Assembly: GCA_019914945.1 (NCBI GenBank)
Contig: CM034099.1
Coordinates: forward strand, 20,796,704 to 20,860,703
Reading direction: 5' to 3'
From: Typha latifolia
Lineage: Eukaryota; Streptophyta; Magnoliopsida; Poales; Typhaceae
DNA length: 64,000 bases
The notes beneath the pieces were generated by a model, which worked only from the letters and a program-made list of their open reading frames with translations, did not search any database and was not told where the DNA came from. A program made the position numbers and the translations under genes. Each line of letters opens with the position of its first letter. Position 1 is the first letter of the stretch. Shown piece after piece: positions 25,315-37,567 of this stretch.

Positions 25315-25387
25315 CGATCTCGAATAGCTTTCCTTTGGATTGAGATCTATCTTAGCTACACGAAGGCAACGAAAAAGAGCACGAGGG

Positions 25388-25405
25388 GAGAGAGAGAGAG
25401 AGAGA
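25388..25405. repeat. Short (GA)n run in the 5' leader of transporter copy B
   Basis: A GA repeat 74 bp upstream of the copy B ATG, in the same relative region as the longer GA run of copy A. Confidence 0.8.
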
Positions 25406-25516
25406 CGAGATGAAGAAAAGAAGGGAAGGTCGCATCCGCTCGGACATGACACGATACCTAGGTTTGGGGAAGCGGATATTTGTTGGAACGTGAAGAATTA
25501 TTCCACCGTTCCACGT

Positions 25517-25525
25517 GTATATAGC
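25517..25525 (-). promoter_or_regulatory. Candidate TATA box and adjacent G-box of transporter copy B
   Basis: On the minus strand GCTATATAC lies about 200 bp upstream of the ATG at 25314, and a CACGTG core (25512-25517) adjoins it. The position fits a core promoter with a leader of about 175 nt containing the GA run. It was found by eye only. Confidence 0.35.
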
Positions 25526-28500
25526 CTAGCCTATCGCCTATCGTAATTCGTCCTAGACTTCGATTCGAGGTTGCCTGTGCAGCTAGCTGAGTAGAGCCCA
25601 ATTACTACTATAGTCGGCCCACGTTCTTACTGGATGGGCTTGGGCCGGACTTTGGCATACATGACTAGGTCCCACATAGTATAGGAACAGGATCAATGCC
25701 ATCGATATGTCATATCGTTGTCCACTGGGAAGCCCAAACTGTTTAAGGATAAAACACATTTAGGCATTTAGCACTATCACCACCTGCATCTTGATCCTAA
25801 TGGATTCTATAGTATACCACATATCAGAAGTAACTGAGAAAGACAAATCCTAGTAAGGAGAAAAGGATGGGATCTAGATCCGACAATGATATTAATTACG
25901 GCAATTGACCGAAACCAATGGAGGGACATGGAATGTGGCAGGCAGGACCATGAGGGCTAGTCAGAGTTGGGTCGGGGTGTGTGTGTGGGGTCAGGCGTGG
26001 AGTTCCATCTCGATTACACAGCCGTACCGGATTCGCTGCGTCGGAGGGGAAGCGAGGAGGTTGCTTCCACCACCCACCCCACCACGACCAACGTCTGACG
26101 TTGACCATCCGTGGCTGTCCGCCCTGGAACAGCAACCACCGTCAGTACACATACACGTGTAACCTTTTGGCCGCAATTCTCGCCATCCCTCGTGGGCCCT
26201 CCTTGCTGATGCTCGTGTGGTCCCCGTTTGCGTCATCGTGACGCTTCCGTGACGCCACGTTACACGAGCCTCCACACTTAGGCCCGACTCCTCTAAATAG
26301 GCTCGAACTATAAAATTTATATTTTTAAGCACCCATGCAGTCGATATTAATTTGCTCTCATCCTCCTCCGGAGATCACTCTCAATCTCCTCAATTACGCT
26401 CAAATATGAGAGATTAAAGACAACGGCTTTTAAAAAAGGCGATAGAGACTGCAATGCTTTTTGTATGATATGGTGTATGGTGGTGTGCCATACAAATGGG
26501 TCCCATGCTGAGACTGTACCGTGTTATCTATGGGAGATGGCATCATTAGGGAAGAAGGGGGGGGTGGGTTGCTTTTGGAGCAGGCATCATGAAGGTGAGA
26601 CAGGGAGGCCCCATACGTACGCCTAACCTTAGCAGTTCCTTTGTCTTTAGTTAGTGCAACTCTTGCGAAGAAGGCATCTGGCATTCAATCTACTCCAAGT
26701 ATAGATGTTCGATCGATTTATTTGGCTTCCAGAACTTGAGAGCTAATTAATTTTGTGTCACAACTAATGCATATATACAGCCTGCAACTAAATGTATTTA
26801 TGAAGACGATTTGAGTGGCGGAGGATTGTGACATCCATAAAAGTGGGATCCACATACGTTCCTACTATAAGATCTCTTCACGTAGCCAGCCAAGCCAGCC
26901 TCTTATTCTTCGTCCTAACTCATAAGACATTGTTAGTTTGGTTTAATTCTTTTTCTGTTCCAATTATTCACTTGTTAGAAATGGGCCCTCGAATTTATAG
27001 TAGACAATGGCTTAAGGTACGTCTTCGTTGTTAACAAAAATGGCTAAATATAGGTCCACTTCAGAACACCATATATGAACACTCATAGGTTATCTACTTA
27101 TCTTCCTTCCATCTTTCATCTCCTTGCCTAGGAGTCCTACAATGTCTTTATAAAAAGGCAGCATTCCCATCAATTTAGTGGCGGAGCCATAAATTTTGGT
27201 TAGTGGTAGTATAGTTATCAAAAGATTGATTGAAAAAAAAAATCCTCCAAAAAGGAAAAAGAAAAAATGAACGATATTTATGTCAACCTCTTAATGATTT
27301 TTATTTTGTTTGTATTGCGCGTTCCTTATCACCAATTGATATATAATAGTTATTTAATAATTGAAGCAAAATTCTGACAATGATGGTAGTAAAAGCTAAA
27401 ACTATTTTCTATATAGTTTTCTCTGACTAAATGCATGATAGCACATAGTTTATTAGTTACAAGATTAAGCAACTTAATGAAAATTATAACTAATCATAGT
27501 AATTAATAATTAAAAAATACTTTAGCTTGCAATAAATTTTCTAAATACAAAATTTTTGTCTTGCCAGAGATCAATAATTTAATTTTTCGATCTAATTTAT
27601 TATAGAGAAGTTTTCTCTTATTTATGTACAGATTTTTTAGAGAATTATTAAACACAAAATACTAGTCTTTTAATATAGACAACTCTTCAGACAGAAAAAA
27701 GAAAAGAAAAAAGGGAGTCACGAATTGACCAAACCATTAGTCACGAGTGCACAAACTCATTTTTTCCCGAAGATGGAAAATACTTGAATCTTGGACTACA
27801 AGTACCTACCTGGGTGCAGAATTCAAATTTGTTCTCGTAGATCGAGTATCCTGTGAAATTGACCACACCCATGCCTTGCTATCTTTCTTGGGCTAGCTGA
27901 AGGAGAACGTAATATTCTTCGTGAAGGGCATAGCATTATTATTTTCCTGGTACTTGTAAAGGGATATACTTCTCAATTGACTCGGTTTCCCTTTTATGCT
28001 ATCTAGCTACCATATATATTACATGCAAATTGATCCACCAACGATTCCCGAAGATGGAGAATTCTAGCATTAATTAAGAAATGCACCAATATCATTGTTA
28101 GATTTACATGATTACATCCCAAGCTACCTCACAGGGATCGTGTCATTTTTTTTATGCCACCCGTCATATAATGAAGGGGTCCTATCTTTTCACCAAACCC
28201 TAATAAAGCTACTATTTACCAATAATATCTTCGCGTGTTGTCAATATGACCTAGCAAATCAATAGAATCAATAATTTGTAGCTCGTGTGACAATACGATA
28301 ACCCATGGGCTAGGCCAAGGTGCGAGATAGTAAACCTATCTAGCCTTACTAACCCCTAACCTAACTTTAACTCTAAACCTAACCCCAACTGTGGAGACAG
28401 AGGCGAGAGGGAGAAAAATTCTTTGATCTCAAATTCTATACTATTGTTTTTTGCCTGTTTTGTTTTAATTACTTCTTTTCCTCGTGCCCCAATTTCCACT

Positions 28501-30368
28501 GTAGATAGATCCATGAAATGGAATTTTCTGCGAGTCAGGTCCAACATTTAAGTAATTTTAGTCAGGTCAACCACATCGCTGTCGGTCTAACTTACAAGTC
28601 ATGGGTCCGATCAATCTTGTGATTGACCTGGCTTGCAGTCTATTTGCATCAGAGCTTACGTACAGCTTACCACATTACATATATAGTTTAATCCTGCTAT
28701 TCTTGAGGGGTTTAAACAGTTGTACTCTCAGCTATTTGTAAGGGAGAGAGTTGACAAGGTAAACAAAGAGCTAATGGGTATATAGATGATGGATTAATTT
28801 GATTATTGGTGTATGAAAAACTTTGGTAGGAATCCTTTTAATTGATATAAATCTAGTGGACATGATAAGGAGACAGGAGAAGAGACAGCCCTCCATCTAC
28901 ATGTCAGGCTGGTCGCAGTCATGATCCCCACTTAACTTTAGTTGGTGGGCTGCTTTTGTTGCACCACAGCACATCTCAGTGTGGTGCATAGCACACTGAA
29001 AAATAAAAATAAAAACACACTTAAATTTGTAATCGAGAGTTTCTTGCTGATTTGGAGTATCTCATTGATCGCGTGCCCATCATAATCGTGCCAACGGTCG
29101 ATGCGTGCCCATCACAATCGTGCCAACTCTACTCTTCTAATTATAGAGGTCTCGTACATGGGATGCATAGATAAACATTCGATCACACATCAAATATCAA
29201 TTAGAACCAAATTAAGATTCAGCTATGCAGCTCTTCTTTACACTACTGTTAAAAAGACTTCACCATTACAATTTGCAGCACAAAGGTTTGTTGATATGAT
29301 AAGAATGTCATTAAGTTAGCACATGAACGAGCATATGCTTTTGTGAAGAAGATCCAGTGGTGTATGACTGTCAGCCTTTTTAGATACTGGAAAGCTTTAT
29401 ATCTTTTGGGTTTGGCTCGAAATTATAGGGGTCAATCTAGTGTAGAGAAGAATAGAGGGGAAAAGAGGTTGGATCATTGGAGGGGTAGGGAGCGGGGGAG
29501 GCCCCATTCCTATTCCTTTAAGCAGCCCCTAAGCAGTCTCCCTCACATGACTCTTCTGAGAGGAAGAGGGAAAGCCATCATTGCTAGAGAACAGATTATT
29601 CCCCTGCCATGGGTGGCCATGATTTCAATACAATACTTACAAGGGTCACATGTCACACCTCAAAGACCCCTCCACACCCCCAAAGATCTCACACCAAATC
29701 ATTCCTACTTTTGTAATTATCAACCAATTTTTTTTTTAAAAGAATAATAATAGTAAAAAAAGAGTTGTTGCAATTTCTCACTACCTTTTTACCTCTTTGC
29801 TCTACATCCCAGAAACCCATGGCTAATCATCTCCGAGATCATTCTAAAAAGTAGAAGCGATCCTTAGAGAGAGAAGGGAAGGGAGGGAAAGAAATCTGCA
29901 TCCTTCCTGTTATTCCCAAGGAATATGTCCCTCTCAAGAAATAGACAAAAAGACTATTCCTAGGGCAAATGCCTGCTTTTACTGCAGCTGAATGAGCCAC
30001 AAAATCAAGTAATTAATAACTCCAGGACACATGCAAGCATTTGAATCACAAGGTAATTCGTGGCCCTCATTGTTCCTCGTAGTAAAAATAAAATAAGACC
30101 ATCAGCCTAATGATCACTACGTCTATTATATTTCTTTCATCAGTTCTTCTCAAGATATGGCTGCTGATGCAGCTGTTTGTTTATTGGGTTGGAGCAGTTA
30201 GAAGACTTTCCCTTCGTGGGTCTTTCTGTATGTATATATACGTATCTTCATACTCTAATTTAAAGATTTTGGCGGCTAACGATCTCCGAAATCTCGCCAC
30301 CAATCACTCCCCACACCATTAACCAAAGAAACTATAATTATTCGGACCATACCCATGTAAACAATTCC

Positions 30369-30371
<3 letters not shown>

Positions 30372-30435
<64 letters not shown>
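30372..30435. repeat. (CT)n microsatellite
   Basis: About 32 uninterrupted CT units, 290 bp downstream of the VQ gene stop codon. Confidence 0.95.
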
Positions 30436-30436
<1 letters not shown>

Positions 30437-30720
30437 ATTTAGGCCTTGCACCACAATAGTGCAACAATGTCTAAGAGAGAGAAGAAGAGTATACGAGAAT
30501 ACCCGCAAGAGAAATGTTATCGAACGTGTCTTTGTAGAAGTATAAAGATAAGGAGATCTAGCTCACAAAGACGACGGTAAACCTATATACATGCATATAT
30601 GAAGAAAGAGAAGAGAGTTAAAGTATAGTAACTCACTGATAGACCTCATAATTCTCAGTAGCAATAACAACGAGAGTATTCCTATTCCTACCATACCATC
30701 TACGATCGTCTTCTCTAGTT

Positions 30721-31764
30721 CTAATCAGAAGAACATATCCAAGACTCCACCATACCTTCGCCTCTCGTCGTCGCCGCCACGCTCTCCGGCCCCTTCTCTA
30801 CATTGCAGCCGCTCACCCTCGGCTGCGGAGCGCCGCCACTGAAGCTGGCGACCACCGGCCTCAATTGGTGCTGCTCGACCGGGTCTGATCGCAACCCGTC
30901 GGACCCAATTAGCCCGCTCGGGAGGAGTCCGATCTCCCCCGGTCCGAACTCGGCCGAGGACGACGAGGCGACCATGGTCGGAGGCGGCCTGGACCCGAAG
31001 GAAAGCACGTTGCCGATGTTGTACTGGGGATTGAGTTGGGATTGGAGCAGGGATTGGTAGGTGAGGAGTGATGGACTTTGGATGTTGAGGAGAGCCTGAG
31101 AGTGGTTAGGGTGAGAGATATTGTTTGTAGTAATAGCAACAGCATCAATTAGAGAGGTAGAGTTAGGGTTGGGATTAGGGTTGGAATTGGGATTGGGTTG
31201 GAGCTTGTGGGCGAAGGGACGAAGGAGGGAGGAGGAGGGGGAGGAGGCAGCGAAGAGGTGGTCGAAGCGGGCGCGGGGGATCGGGGAAGGGGCGAAAGGG
31301 GGAGAGGGGATGCCAGTGAATTCTTGGACCATGGCGCGGAAATTGGACGTGTCAGTGGTCAGCACCGTGGTGGGGGCGCGCCGCGAGGCACGGGACCTCT
31401 TCTTGGAGCTCCGCGGAGCGTTAACGATGGTGTTGGTAGTAGAAGCAGCAGCGAGATTTGAGGCAACGCCCATGGACTGGGAGACGATGGATGAGGAGGA
31501 GGAGGAGGAGGAATTGGTGAAGAGGAGAGGAGGGCGAGGTAAGGGAGATGGGTTCGTGGGGAGGAGAGAAGAAGCGTTGAGGTAGGAGAGGGAGTCGAAG
31601 GAGTTGGGAAGTTGTTGGGGTTGGTGTTGGTGTTGGTGTTGGTGTTGGGGTTGGGGTTGGGGTTGGGATTGCGGTTGGGGGGAAGAGTGGAAGAAGCGGG
31701 AGTCGAACTCCTCGTCTCCGCCCCCGCTTGACGACTGGATGCTGCCGCTGTTGCCCGAATCCAT
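30721..31764 (-). CDS. VQ-motif protein
   Basis: Single exon, 347 aa, from the ATG at 31764 (MDSGNSGSIQSSSGG). A non-ATG upstream extension of the frame is ignored. The VQ core FRAMVQEFTG lies at residues 142-151. It is preceded by the basic segment SSKKRSRASRRAPTTVL, a likely nuclear signal, and followed by IPSPPF. Proteins of this family bind group I/IIc WRKY factors or MAP kinases and modulate defence and development. The flanks are low complexity: QPQPQ/HQHQHQ near the N-terminus, serine runs, and an NPNPNPN stretch after the motif. Lack of introns is typical of VQ genes. The Arabidopsis VQ neighbour of HCC2 (At4g39720) is the likely counterpart, judged from context and motif style. Confidence 0.93.
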   Translation of the reverse strand: MDSGNSGSIQSSSGGGDEEFDSRFFHSSPQPQSQPQPQPQHQHQHQHQPQQLPNSFDSLSYLNASSLLPTNPSPLPRPPLLFTNSSSSSSSSIVSQSMGVASNLAAASTTNTIVNAPRSSKKRSRASRRAPTTVLTTDTSNFRAMVQEFTGIPSPPFAPSPIPRARFDHLFAASSPSSSLLRPFAHKLQPNPNSNPNPNPNSTSLIDAVAITTNNISHPNHSQALLNIQSPSLLTYQSLLQSQLNPQYNIGNVLSFGSRPPPTMVASSSSAEFGPGEIGLLPSGLIGSDGLRSDPVEQHQLRPVVASFSGGAPQPRVSGCNVEKGPESVAATTRGEGMVESWICSSD

Positions 31765-32095
31765 ACTTTGGACAAAGCGAGATAGAAAGAAAGAGGAAGA
31801 AAGCAAGTGGAGAGAAGATGGAAATCGATCAGATCATTCTAAAAAAGAGTGTTTTAGAAAGAGAGAGTGATGGCAAAAGGGGGAGGAAGAAAAAAAGAGG
31901 GAGGAGAGAAGAGAGAACGGGACGGAGGGGGGACAAAGAAGGTGCTTCTTGTAGCTTAGCTCAATGTGTATGAAAGGGAGGGCGGCTTCAGCTCACGTTT
32001 CCACTTGAAAGATCCTCCAGAGATTGCAAAGTGTGTGGGCCAGCGCTCTGGCGATGGGTGGTAGGCTCTGTCTGTCAAAGTTGTAAAAAGATATT

Positions 32096-32106
32096 AATAT
32101 ATAGAG
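32096..32106 (-). promoter_or_regulatory. Candidate TATA box of the VQ gene
   Basis: On the minus strand the sequence CTATATATTAA lies about 335 bp upstream of the ATG, followed by a CT-rich leader. It is the best TATA-like match in the region, identified by eye. Confidence 0.35.
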
Positions 32107-32537
32107 AGTGAGAGAGAGGGAGGGGGTTGAATTGGTAAATTATGGGGGTGAGCATAACGAAGTGCGTATAGACGATAGAGTTGGGATTAATTATTAATTA
32201 AGCAAGCAAACAGACATAAGAAAGCGTTAATTAAAGGGGGGGGGTGAACTGTTAGTTGAGAAGAAAGTTCAAGGATGGGTGTGCAGTAAATAAAGTGGAA
32301 AGTGCCAATAAGACAAGTAATTAACCTTTCCTAATTTCTCTCTATTAAGTTGACCTTTTCTTTACTACAGCCACACAAAGGGAAGGAAATAGTTCTGTAC
32401 TTTGGCACCCGATTCATTGATGAAGCTGGTTCCCAGCAGTCATGAAATCGCCATTAAATAGTAAGGTTTTTAGAAGACCAGGAATCCAGGATGGATCCTC
32501 TTCTTGTAATTATCTAACTGTCAGTACACCTGACTCT

Positions 32538-34102
32538 GTGAACCACCCTTATGCTTTCTTTTATCTTTCAATGGGATTGATTCATCGTTGGTGGGTCTGT
32601 TTGCTGGAGCTATTTACACAATTTGCTCCCATCGCCATGGCTTTTGGCATAGTCACAACTCCGAGCTTTTGACATGCTCAATTTCGACCCCACGTGGGTC
32701 GAGCCGGGCTCCGTCGTCTGTCTCAATTAAGTAGATGCAAATATTGAAGCAAAAATAGCAAATATCTTGTAATATATGCTGTCACAAAATGATCACTGTT
32801 TACTATATTGCAATTTAAACTACATCACTGTTTACCACAACTAAATTTGAGTACAATACATTTTAACTAAAACTTAAATACGAATCAATAATTTGGTAAT
32901 AGCTAACAACAACACACAATTTTCTAATTCCCTATCCCCTCCGAAGACATTCACCTTCAAGCAGCTCTTTTTCATGTTGTATTGCAAAAAGAACTGCACA
33001 AACAAGTAATTAAGCCCAAGATAAGGTCGAACAGCATACCCCAAGTCCCATACACAAGTACTTCCCCTCATTTTCATTCGTTGCAGTGCCTGTGATTTGA
33101 TCATCTCCAGATCTTAGAGGAGGGAACTTCCAATGACTTGTGATGTGATCAGCCAGGATCTATTCTATTATCGAATACTAGAACAACGAGCCGGGTGGGG
33201 TGCATATTCGGGCTTCCCAATTATACTCAGAGTGGCTTCCTTTGATTCGTTTCTACTCTTGTTGCCGAAGCTTTCACCCTTCCTGAAGTGCTCCTTTGCA
33301 TCAGCAATCACTGTATCACTAGTGCTGATCAAGCAGGCTTGAGTCAGCTCGATAAGATTAGATTAAGTTCGACTAAAAAATAAACTAGATCAAACTTGAT
33401 CTTCAAAATAAGTTTAAAAATAATTTCGAGCCAACTTTGATTATGAAATGATTCTATCAAGTAAGCTTAAAGACTCGAAATAAGTATAATATATATATAT
33501 ATAAGCAATATTTTTTATATTATATTATACTTCTATTATATTTTTAAATTTACTTACCTGAATTGTTATGTATCTTGAGCGAGCCTTCAGCTTCAGCTTA
33601 ATTATCAGCTCAAAATTAAGTCTAATTAAAATAATTTCAATTCGATCATGATAGCTTAAAATTTTTTTTTTCAATTTAAGCTTGACTTGGTTTTACGCCC
33701 CCTGTGTATCACAGCCTTGGTCATTGAAGCAGACTTCATGCTTCACGTCAACAACGGTGAAAGAGCATGTACAAACCCTGGTTGAAAATTATATCATTTT
33801 TCTTTCTTCTATGCTGTCTATCTTGATCTCCTATATTTACTGTAAAGCCTATCACTTTACTGATTAGGCTTGTAAATGCTAGCCATATTTTGAGTTACGT
33901 GTGTTTTTGGGTAATGGGCTTCCCCCGTCCCTCTTATAAGTCTTGTCATTAGTTAATAATCACCATGAACCACCCTTATCCTTTCTTCTATCTTTTCAAT
34001 GGGATTAGTTCAATGTTGGTGAATCTGTTTGGTGGATCCATTTGAACCAATTTGTTCCCACCGACTTGGCTTCTGACCTAGCCATAACCCCTAGCTTTAT
34101 AG
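32538..34102. repeat. Diverged direct repeat pair (about 135 bp each)
   Basis: Segments 32538-32670 and 33965-34102 share the order GAACCACCCTTAT, CTTTCTT, CAATGGGATT, GTTGGTG, TCTGTTTG, TTGCTCCCA/TTGTTCCCA, GGCTT and ATAGTCACAACTCC/CTAGCCATAACCCC. They are 1.4 kb apart in the same orientation. Origin is unknown; no frame is conserved convincingly. Confidence 0.7.
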
Positions 34103-35107
34103 CTGGTACTCTCTCTCTCTCTCTTCCTATGATTCCTGCTGTATTTATTAGTTGAACTAAGCATGAGATTGTTGCAACCATTAGCAACATTGTTTAATTT
34201 GCTTCGTTTGCTTAAATCTATAATCTCTCTGTTGCAGAATGATATATCTCCACCATTTTGCTGGAAATACTAATATCTCTCGTAGATAATTCCGATCATT
34301 AGCAGCATTGTTTCGGTTTGTTTTATTTCACTAATTGCTGGTAATTAATGCAAGTCTCGCCTAAAACCTCAACTCAAATGCAACCAAAGGCTGGCATATA
34401 GCCGCTAACAAGCGTACCTTGGTCGTGTTAGAAGAGTAATTTGACCGATTAGCCAATCTCGACCATGACTCTTTTCTGCCCGTTGATCGATCCAACGGCC
34501 TTCCGGATTGGTCGGTCAATGCACGATCCACCGCTATCTAAAAAAAATATATATCGTACTACGCCAATCACTAGCTGCCACACCTGCAAATATGCAATAA
34601 CGTGGGCCGACTTAGAATGAACTACTTGTCACCCCCACCGGTAAGTTTGACCGGTCGTCCGTCCTCGAAGACCAATTACGGGAGTGGAGTAAATTTTTCT
34701 CTTTACTTGATTGGGATTTTTCTTCTTAAATACTTATTCAATATATCCAAAACGTTGGACCCCATCAAAAGTTCGGAACTACATCATCTACATGTATAAA
34801 TCTATGACTAGCATAGATGACCATCTATATATAGATCTCCCACATGCACTTTCGTCCTTTTGGCATGTTAGATATGTAGATAAGATTTTTTTAAGACGAG
34901 CATAAGAATTTGTTAGCTAGCTAAGGTACAAAACCATTCTTGATGACCGTTTAAAACATATTAGGGAAGCAAGGTCTCTATTTTATAGACTAGATATAAG
35001 GGCTAATTATTTTCGAAACATAAGTTGGATATATAGGCAGCCCTCCAACGGTTGTTGCTAGTAATACACCAATAGATTTATATAAATCAGCTTATAAAAT
35101 ATTCTTA

Positions 35108-35110
<3 letters not shown>

Positions 35111-35142
<32 letters not shown>
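35111..35142. repeat. (TA)n microsatellite
   Basis: Sixteen uninterrupted TA units. Confidence 0.95.
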
Positions 35143-35145
<3 letters not shown>

Positions 35146-35378
35146 GTTAAGCATCAAAAAAACTATTATAATCGTATTATAATAGTTTTTGTTATTTTAT
35201 AATAATATTTTATAATGTTTTTTATAATAAATAATCTATGTGGGGCCCAACTATGGTAGAATTTGAATTACCCACCCTCCTCAGCTCCGCCCTGCGCGAA
35301 TCTGTGATCCACCTCGTTGGGCAGCGCGAGAGAGAGAGAGAGAGGTCTTTGGAAATACTTAATATCTCCTGTAAATAA

Positions 35379-35380
<2 letters not shown>

Positions 35381-35415
<35 letters not shown>
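35381..35415. repeat. (TTA)n microsatellite
   Basis: About eleven TTA units. A short GA run lies 40 bp upstream. Confidence 0.9.
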
Positions 35416-35416
<1 letters not shown>

Positions 35417-37567
35417 TGTATACGAGGATGATAAGACTAGTGCTTGAGCCTAGAAAGTCCTCAGACTTTCTGCAGCTCTTTCCAAAATTTAATCCATGAA
35501 TCATATATCCTGGTGGTTTTCTTACCATGGAACAGCTTTTAACTCCATGTACAGTTAGTGGCTGAGTAATATGGACCCATTTGTAGTATGTCTACAAGTT
35601 TTAGGATGCACTAATTTTGGTAGGGTCATTTGGACAGGCATGAATAAAGTTATCCTAAGTTGATAGTTACCTCCTACCCTTCACCACTAACAGCTTGCTT
35701 TTTATAATCTCCTGCTCGTCCTTTTACTAGGTTTGATGTCTTCATAAGCAACCAGTGTTGGCTCAAACTTGGTCTATGCCAGAGTCTAAAGCTGCAATTG
35801 CCGGGGCTTTTCTTTCTCTCTTTTTTCCCCCTCCTTTTAACAACTTTAGCTCCGATGAACCAACTGTTAAGATGAACTACGAATCCCGTGAGGTGATTGA
35901 TGTTCTTCTCTTATGTATAAAGGGCCCACACCACATAGAAGCCGATAATACTAGCTAGAAGTCCGGCTAAAGAGGCAAATTTTAAGACCTTTTAAAATTT
36001 CGCATAGTATCTTTCTTTCTAAGAATTTTTTCCTTAAAATACTATTACTTCTTAGTAGACCCCACATCAAAATCGTATATTTTTATTCTAAAATTTATAG
36101 ATCTTATTCCAGTCTCATATTCACATTCACGATCATCTAGAATTTCTTTCTTCCAATATAAAAAGTAGAAAATTATCGACCTAGAAAATCTAGGTAATAT
36201 TTCATACTAAATTTATTATATAAATAGTTAAAAAAAATATTTTTTTAGTAAAATGTTAAGCAAATAGATATTATTTTATTGATCGTCGATAGATATAAAA
36301 CTTCACCCGCGGGTGGTCCAGTGATCATCATAATGTTTTCGTATAGTATCCTTCATAAATATAAGGGCTTGTCTCAGAACTCCAAAGTATAGGGCTTGGC
36401 TTTTGTGCTGAAGCATTGGTGGAGCTTCCAATTTGGTACACAGAGGTAGGTCCAGTTGATACCTGGTAGGGCGCTTCTTTGGACTGGGAATCCAGCAACT
36501 TGCTGACTTGGTCCATGTTTCCCGTGCTATGTACTTTCTTGGACCCATTGCAAAGTCTAGTCCTCGGCTGCGAGTCCGAAGATTAAAGCAAAACAAACGG
36601 TGGTCTTGTACTAAATGGGCCTTCAGATGGGCCTTTTAACTTGGCTTTCCTTGGACAGCAAGTCTTATTAACTGGGCCAAGCCTTCATGCAAGTCTTATT
36701 ATTTTTTTTAAAAGAAGAAATTTTTTATAAATTGACAAAATGGTTACAAAAAGTCTCTGGAGATATTCAAAACCAAAATATCGATAAGCTCAATCAAATA
36801 TCCCCCATCCCAAGTAAACCGGAAGTCTAGCCTCCTACTCTTATTAGTAATACAATCAGTAGTTCGGTTGATTTTTTGATAAGTGTGATTGACTTAATAA
36901 TTTTGATGATTACTAATCAGGTGATTAATATCGTCGACAATGCAGCATGGAAGAATCAGTTTCAATTCACATGTTGATGTAATTCCTTTGTTGTATGTCT
37001 AGTAGCCTACCTTATTGCTACCGAAGTCTTGGTGCAATGTTAATAATTGAACTCTTTTAGAATTGCCATTACAGTTAGGTTTTTCGGAAAATATTCTAAA
37101 CATATAAGTTATTTAAGTTAATAAATATATGCAAAGTATTAAAGTACTCTTCACCCTTGAATTTTAGAGCATAAAATATTTATCAGTAAATTATTTTTGT
37201 AAGAGCAAAATAGTCTTATAGTATTTAAGTTCAGTTATAATAATGATTAGTTAAATCTTCGGTGGCAAGTATTTTAAAAGTTTTCAGTAAAATATTTTCA
37301 GTGGCAATTATATAAAAATCCCATAAATGTTAACATGCATACCGCGTCCCAAGCTTGCGTTCTCGAAGTCCCAAAATGTCCTTCTCCTCTTCTCCCTGCT
37401 CCATGCCTTCTTCTCCACCTCCCAGCTCCAAATAGTTTCTCTTTATTCTTTCTCTAATCTTAGCTGGAGAAGGAAATTTGAGCCCTTTCCAATTGATTGC
37501 TCTGCCGCAGAATACCCATTTTTGAATCGCTGGTAACTTGGCCTTCGTATGCTCTCCCCTCGTGATC

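Larger units (their letters stand above)
25315..30720. other. Intergenic region
   Basis: This stretch of 5.4 kb has no supported gene. It starts with the promoter of transporter copy B. A GC-richer island at about 25890-26290 has long frames on both strands but no recognisable protein and low-complexity products. A short duplicated phrase (CGTGCCCATCA.AATCGTGCCAAC) occurs at about 29072 and 29104. A (CT)n run lies at 30372-30435. The remainder is AT-rich. Confidence 0.65.
31765..37567. other. Intergenic region
   Basis: This is a 5.8-kb stretch. The first 350 bases are the pyrimidine-rich (sense) leader and promoter of the VQ gene. A diverged direct repeat occurs at 32538-32670 and 33965-34102. 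(TA)n at 35111-35142 and (TTA)n at 35381-35415 are present. A segment at about 33330-33680 with CAGCTCGAT-type motifs vaguely recalls degraded hAT-like sequence. No gene is recognised. The last 200 bases may be the leader of the HCC2 gene. Confidence 0.6.

Noticed and set aside
25896..26332. Long frames on both strands in a GC-richer island
   Set aside because: Both translations are composition-driven (Pro/Arg/Trp-rich) and mutually antisense; no domain.
28340..28390. CCCTAA-like repeats suggesting an interstitial telomere tract
   Set aside because: Only a few degenerate units (CCCTAACCTAACTTTAACTC); not a real array.
31121..31585. Plus-strand ORF opposite the VQ gene
   Set aside because: Antisense shadow of a serine- and proline-rich coding exon.
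36301..36330. tRNA-like start (GCGGGTGGTCCAGTGATC)
   Set aside because: No T-loop or paired acceptor stem downstream.
36303..36596. Minus-strand 97-aa frame
   Set aside because: No recognisable domain and no conserved pattern; probably chance.
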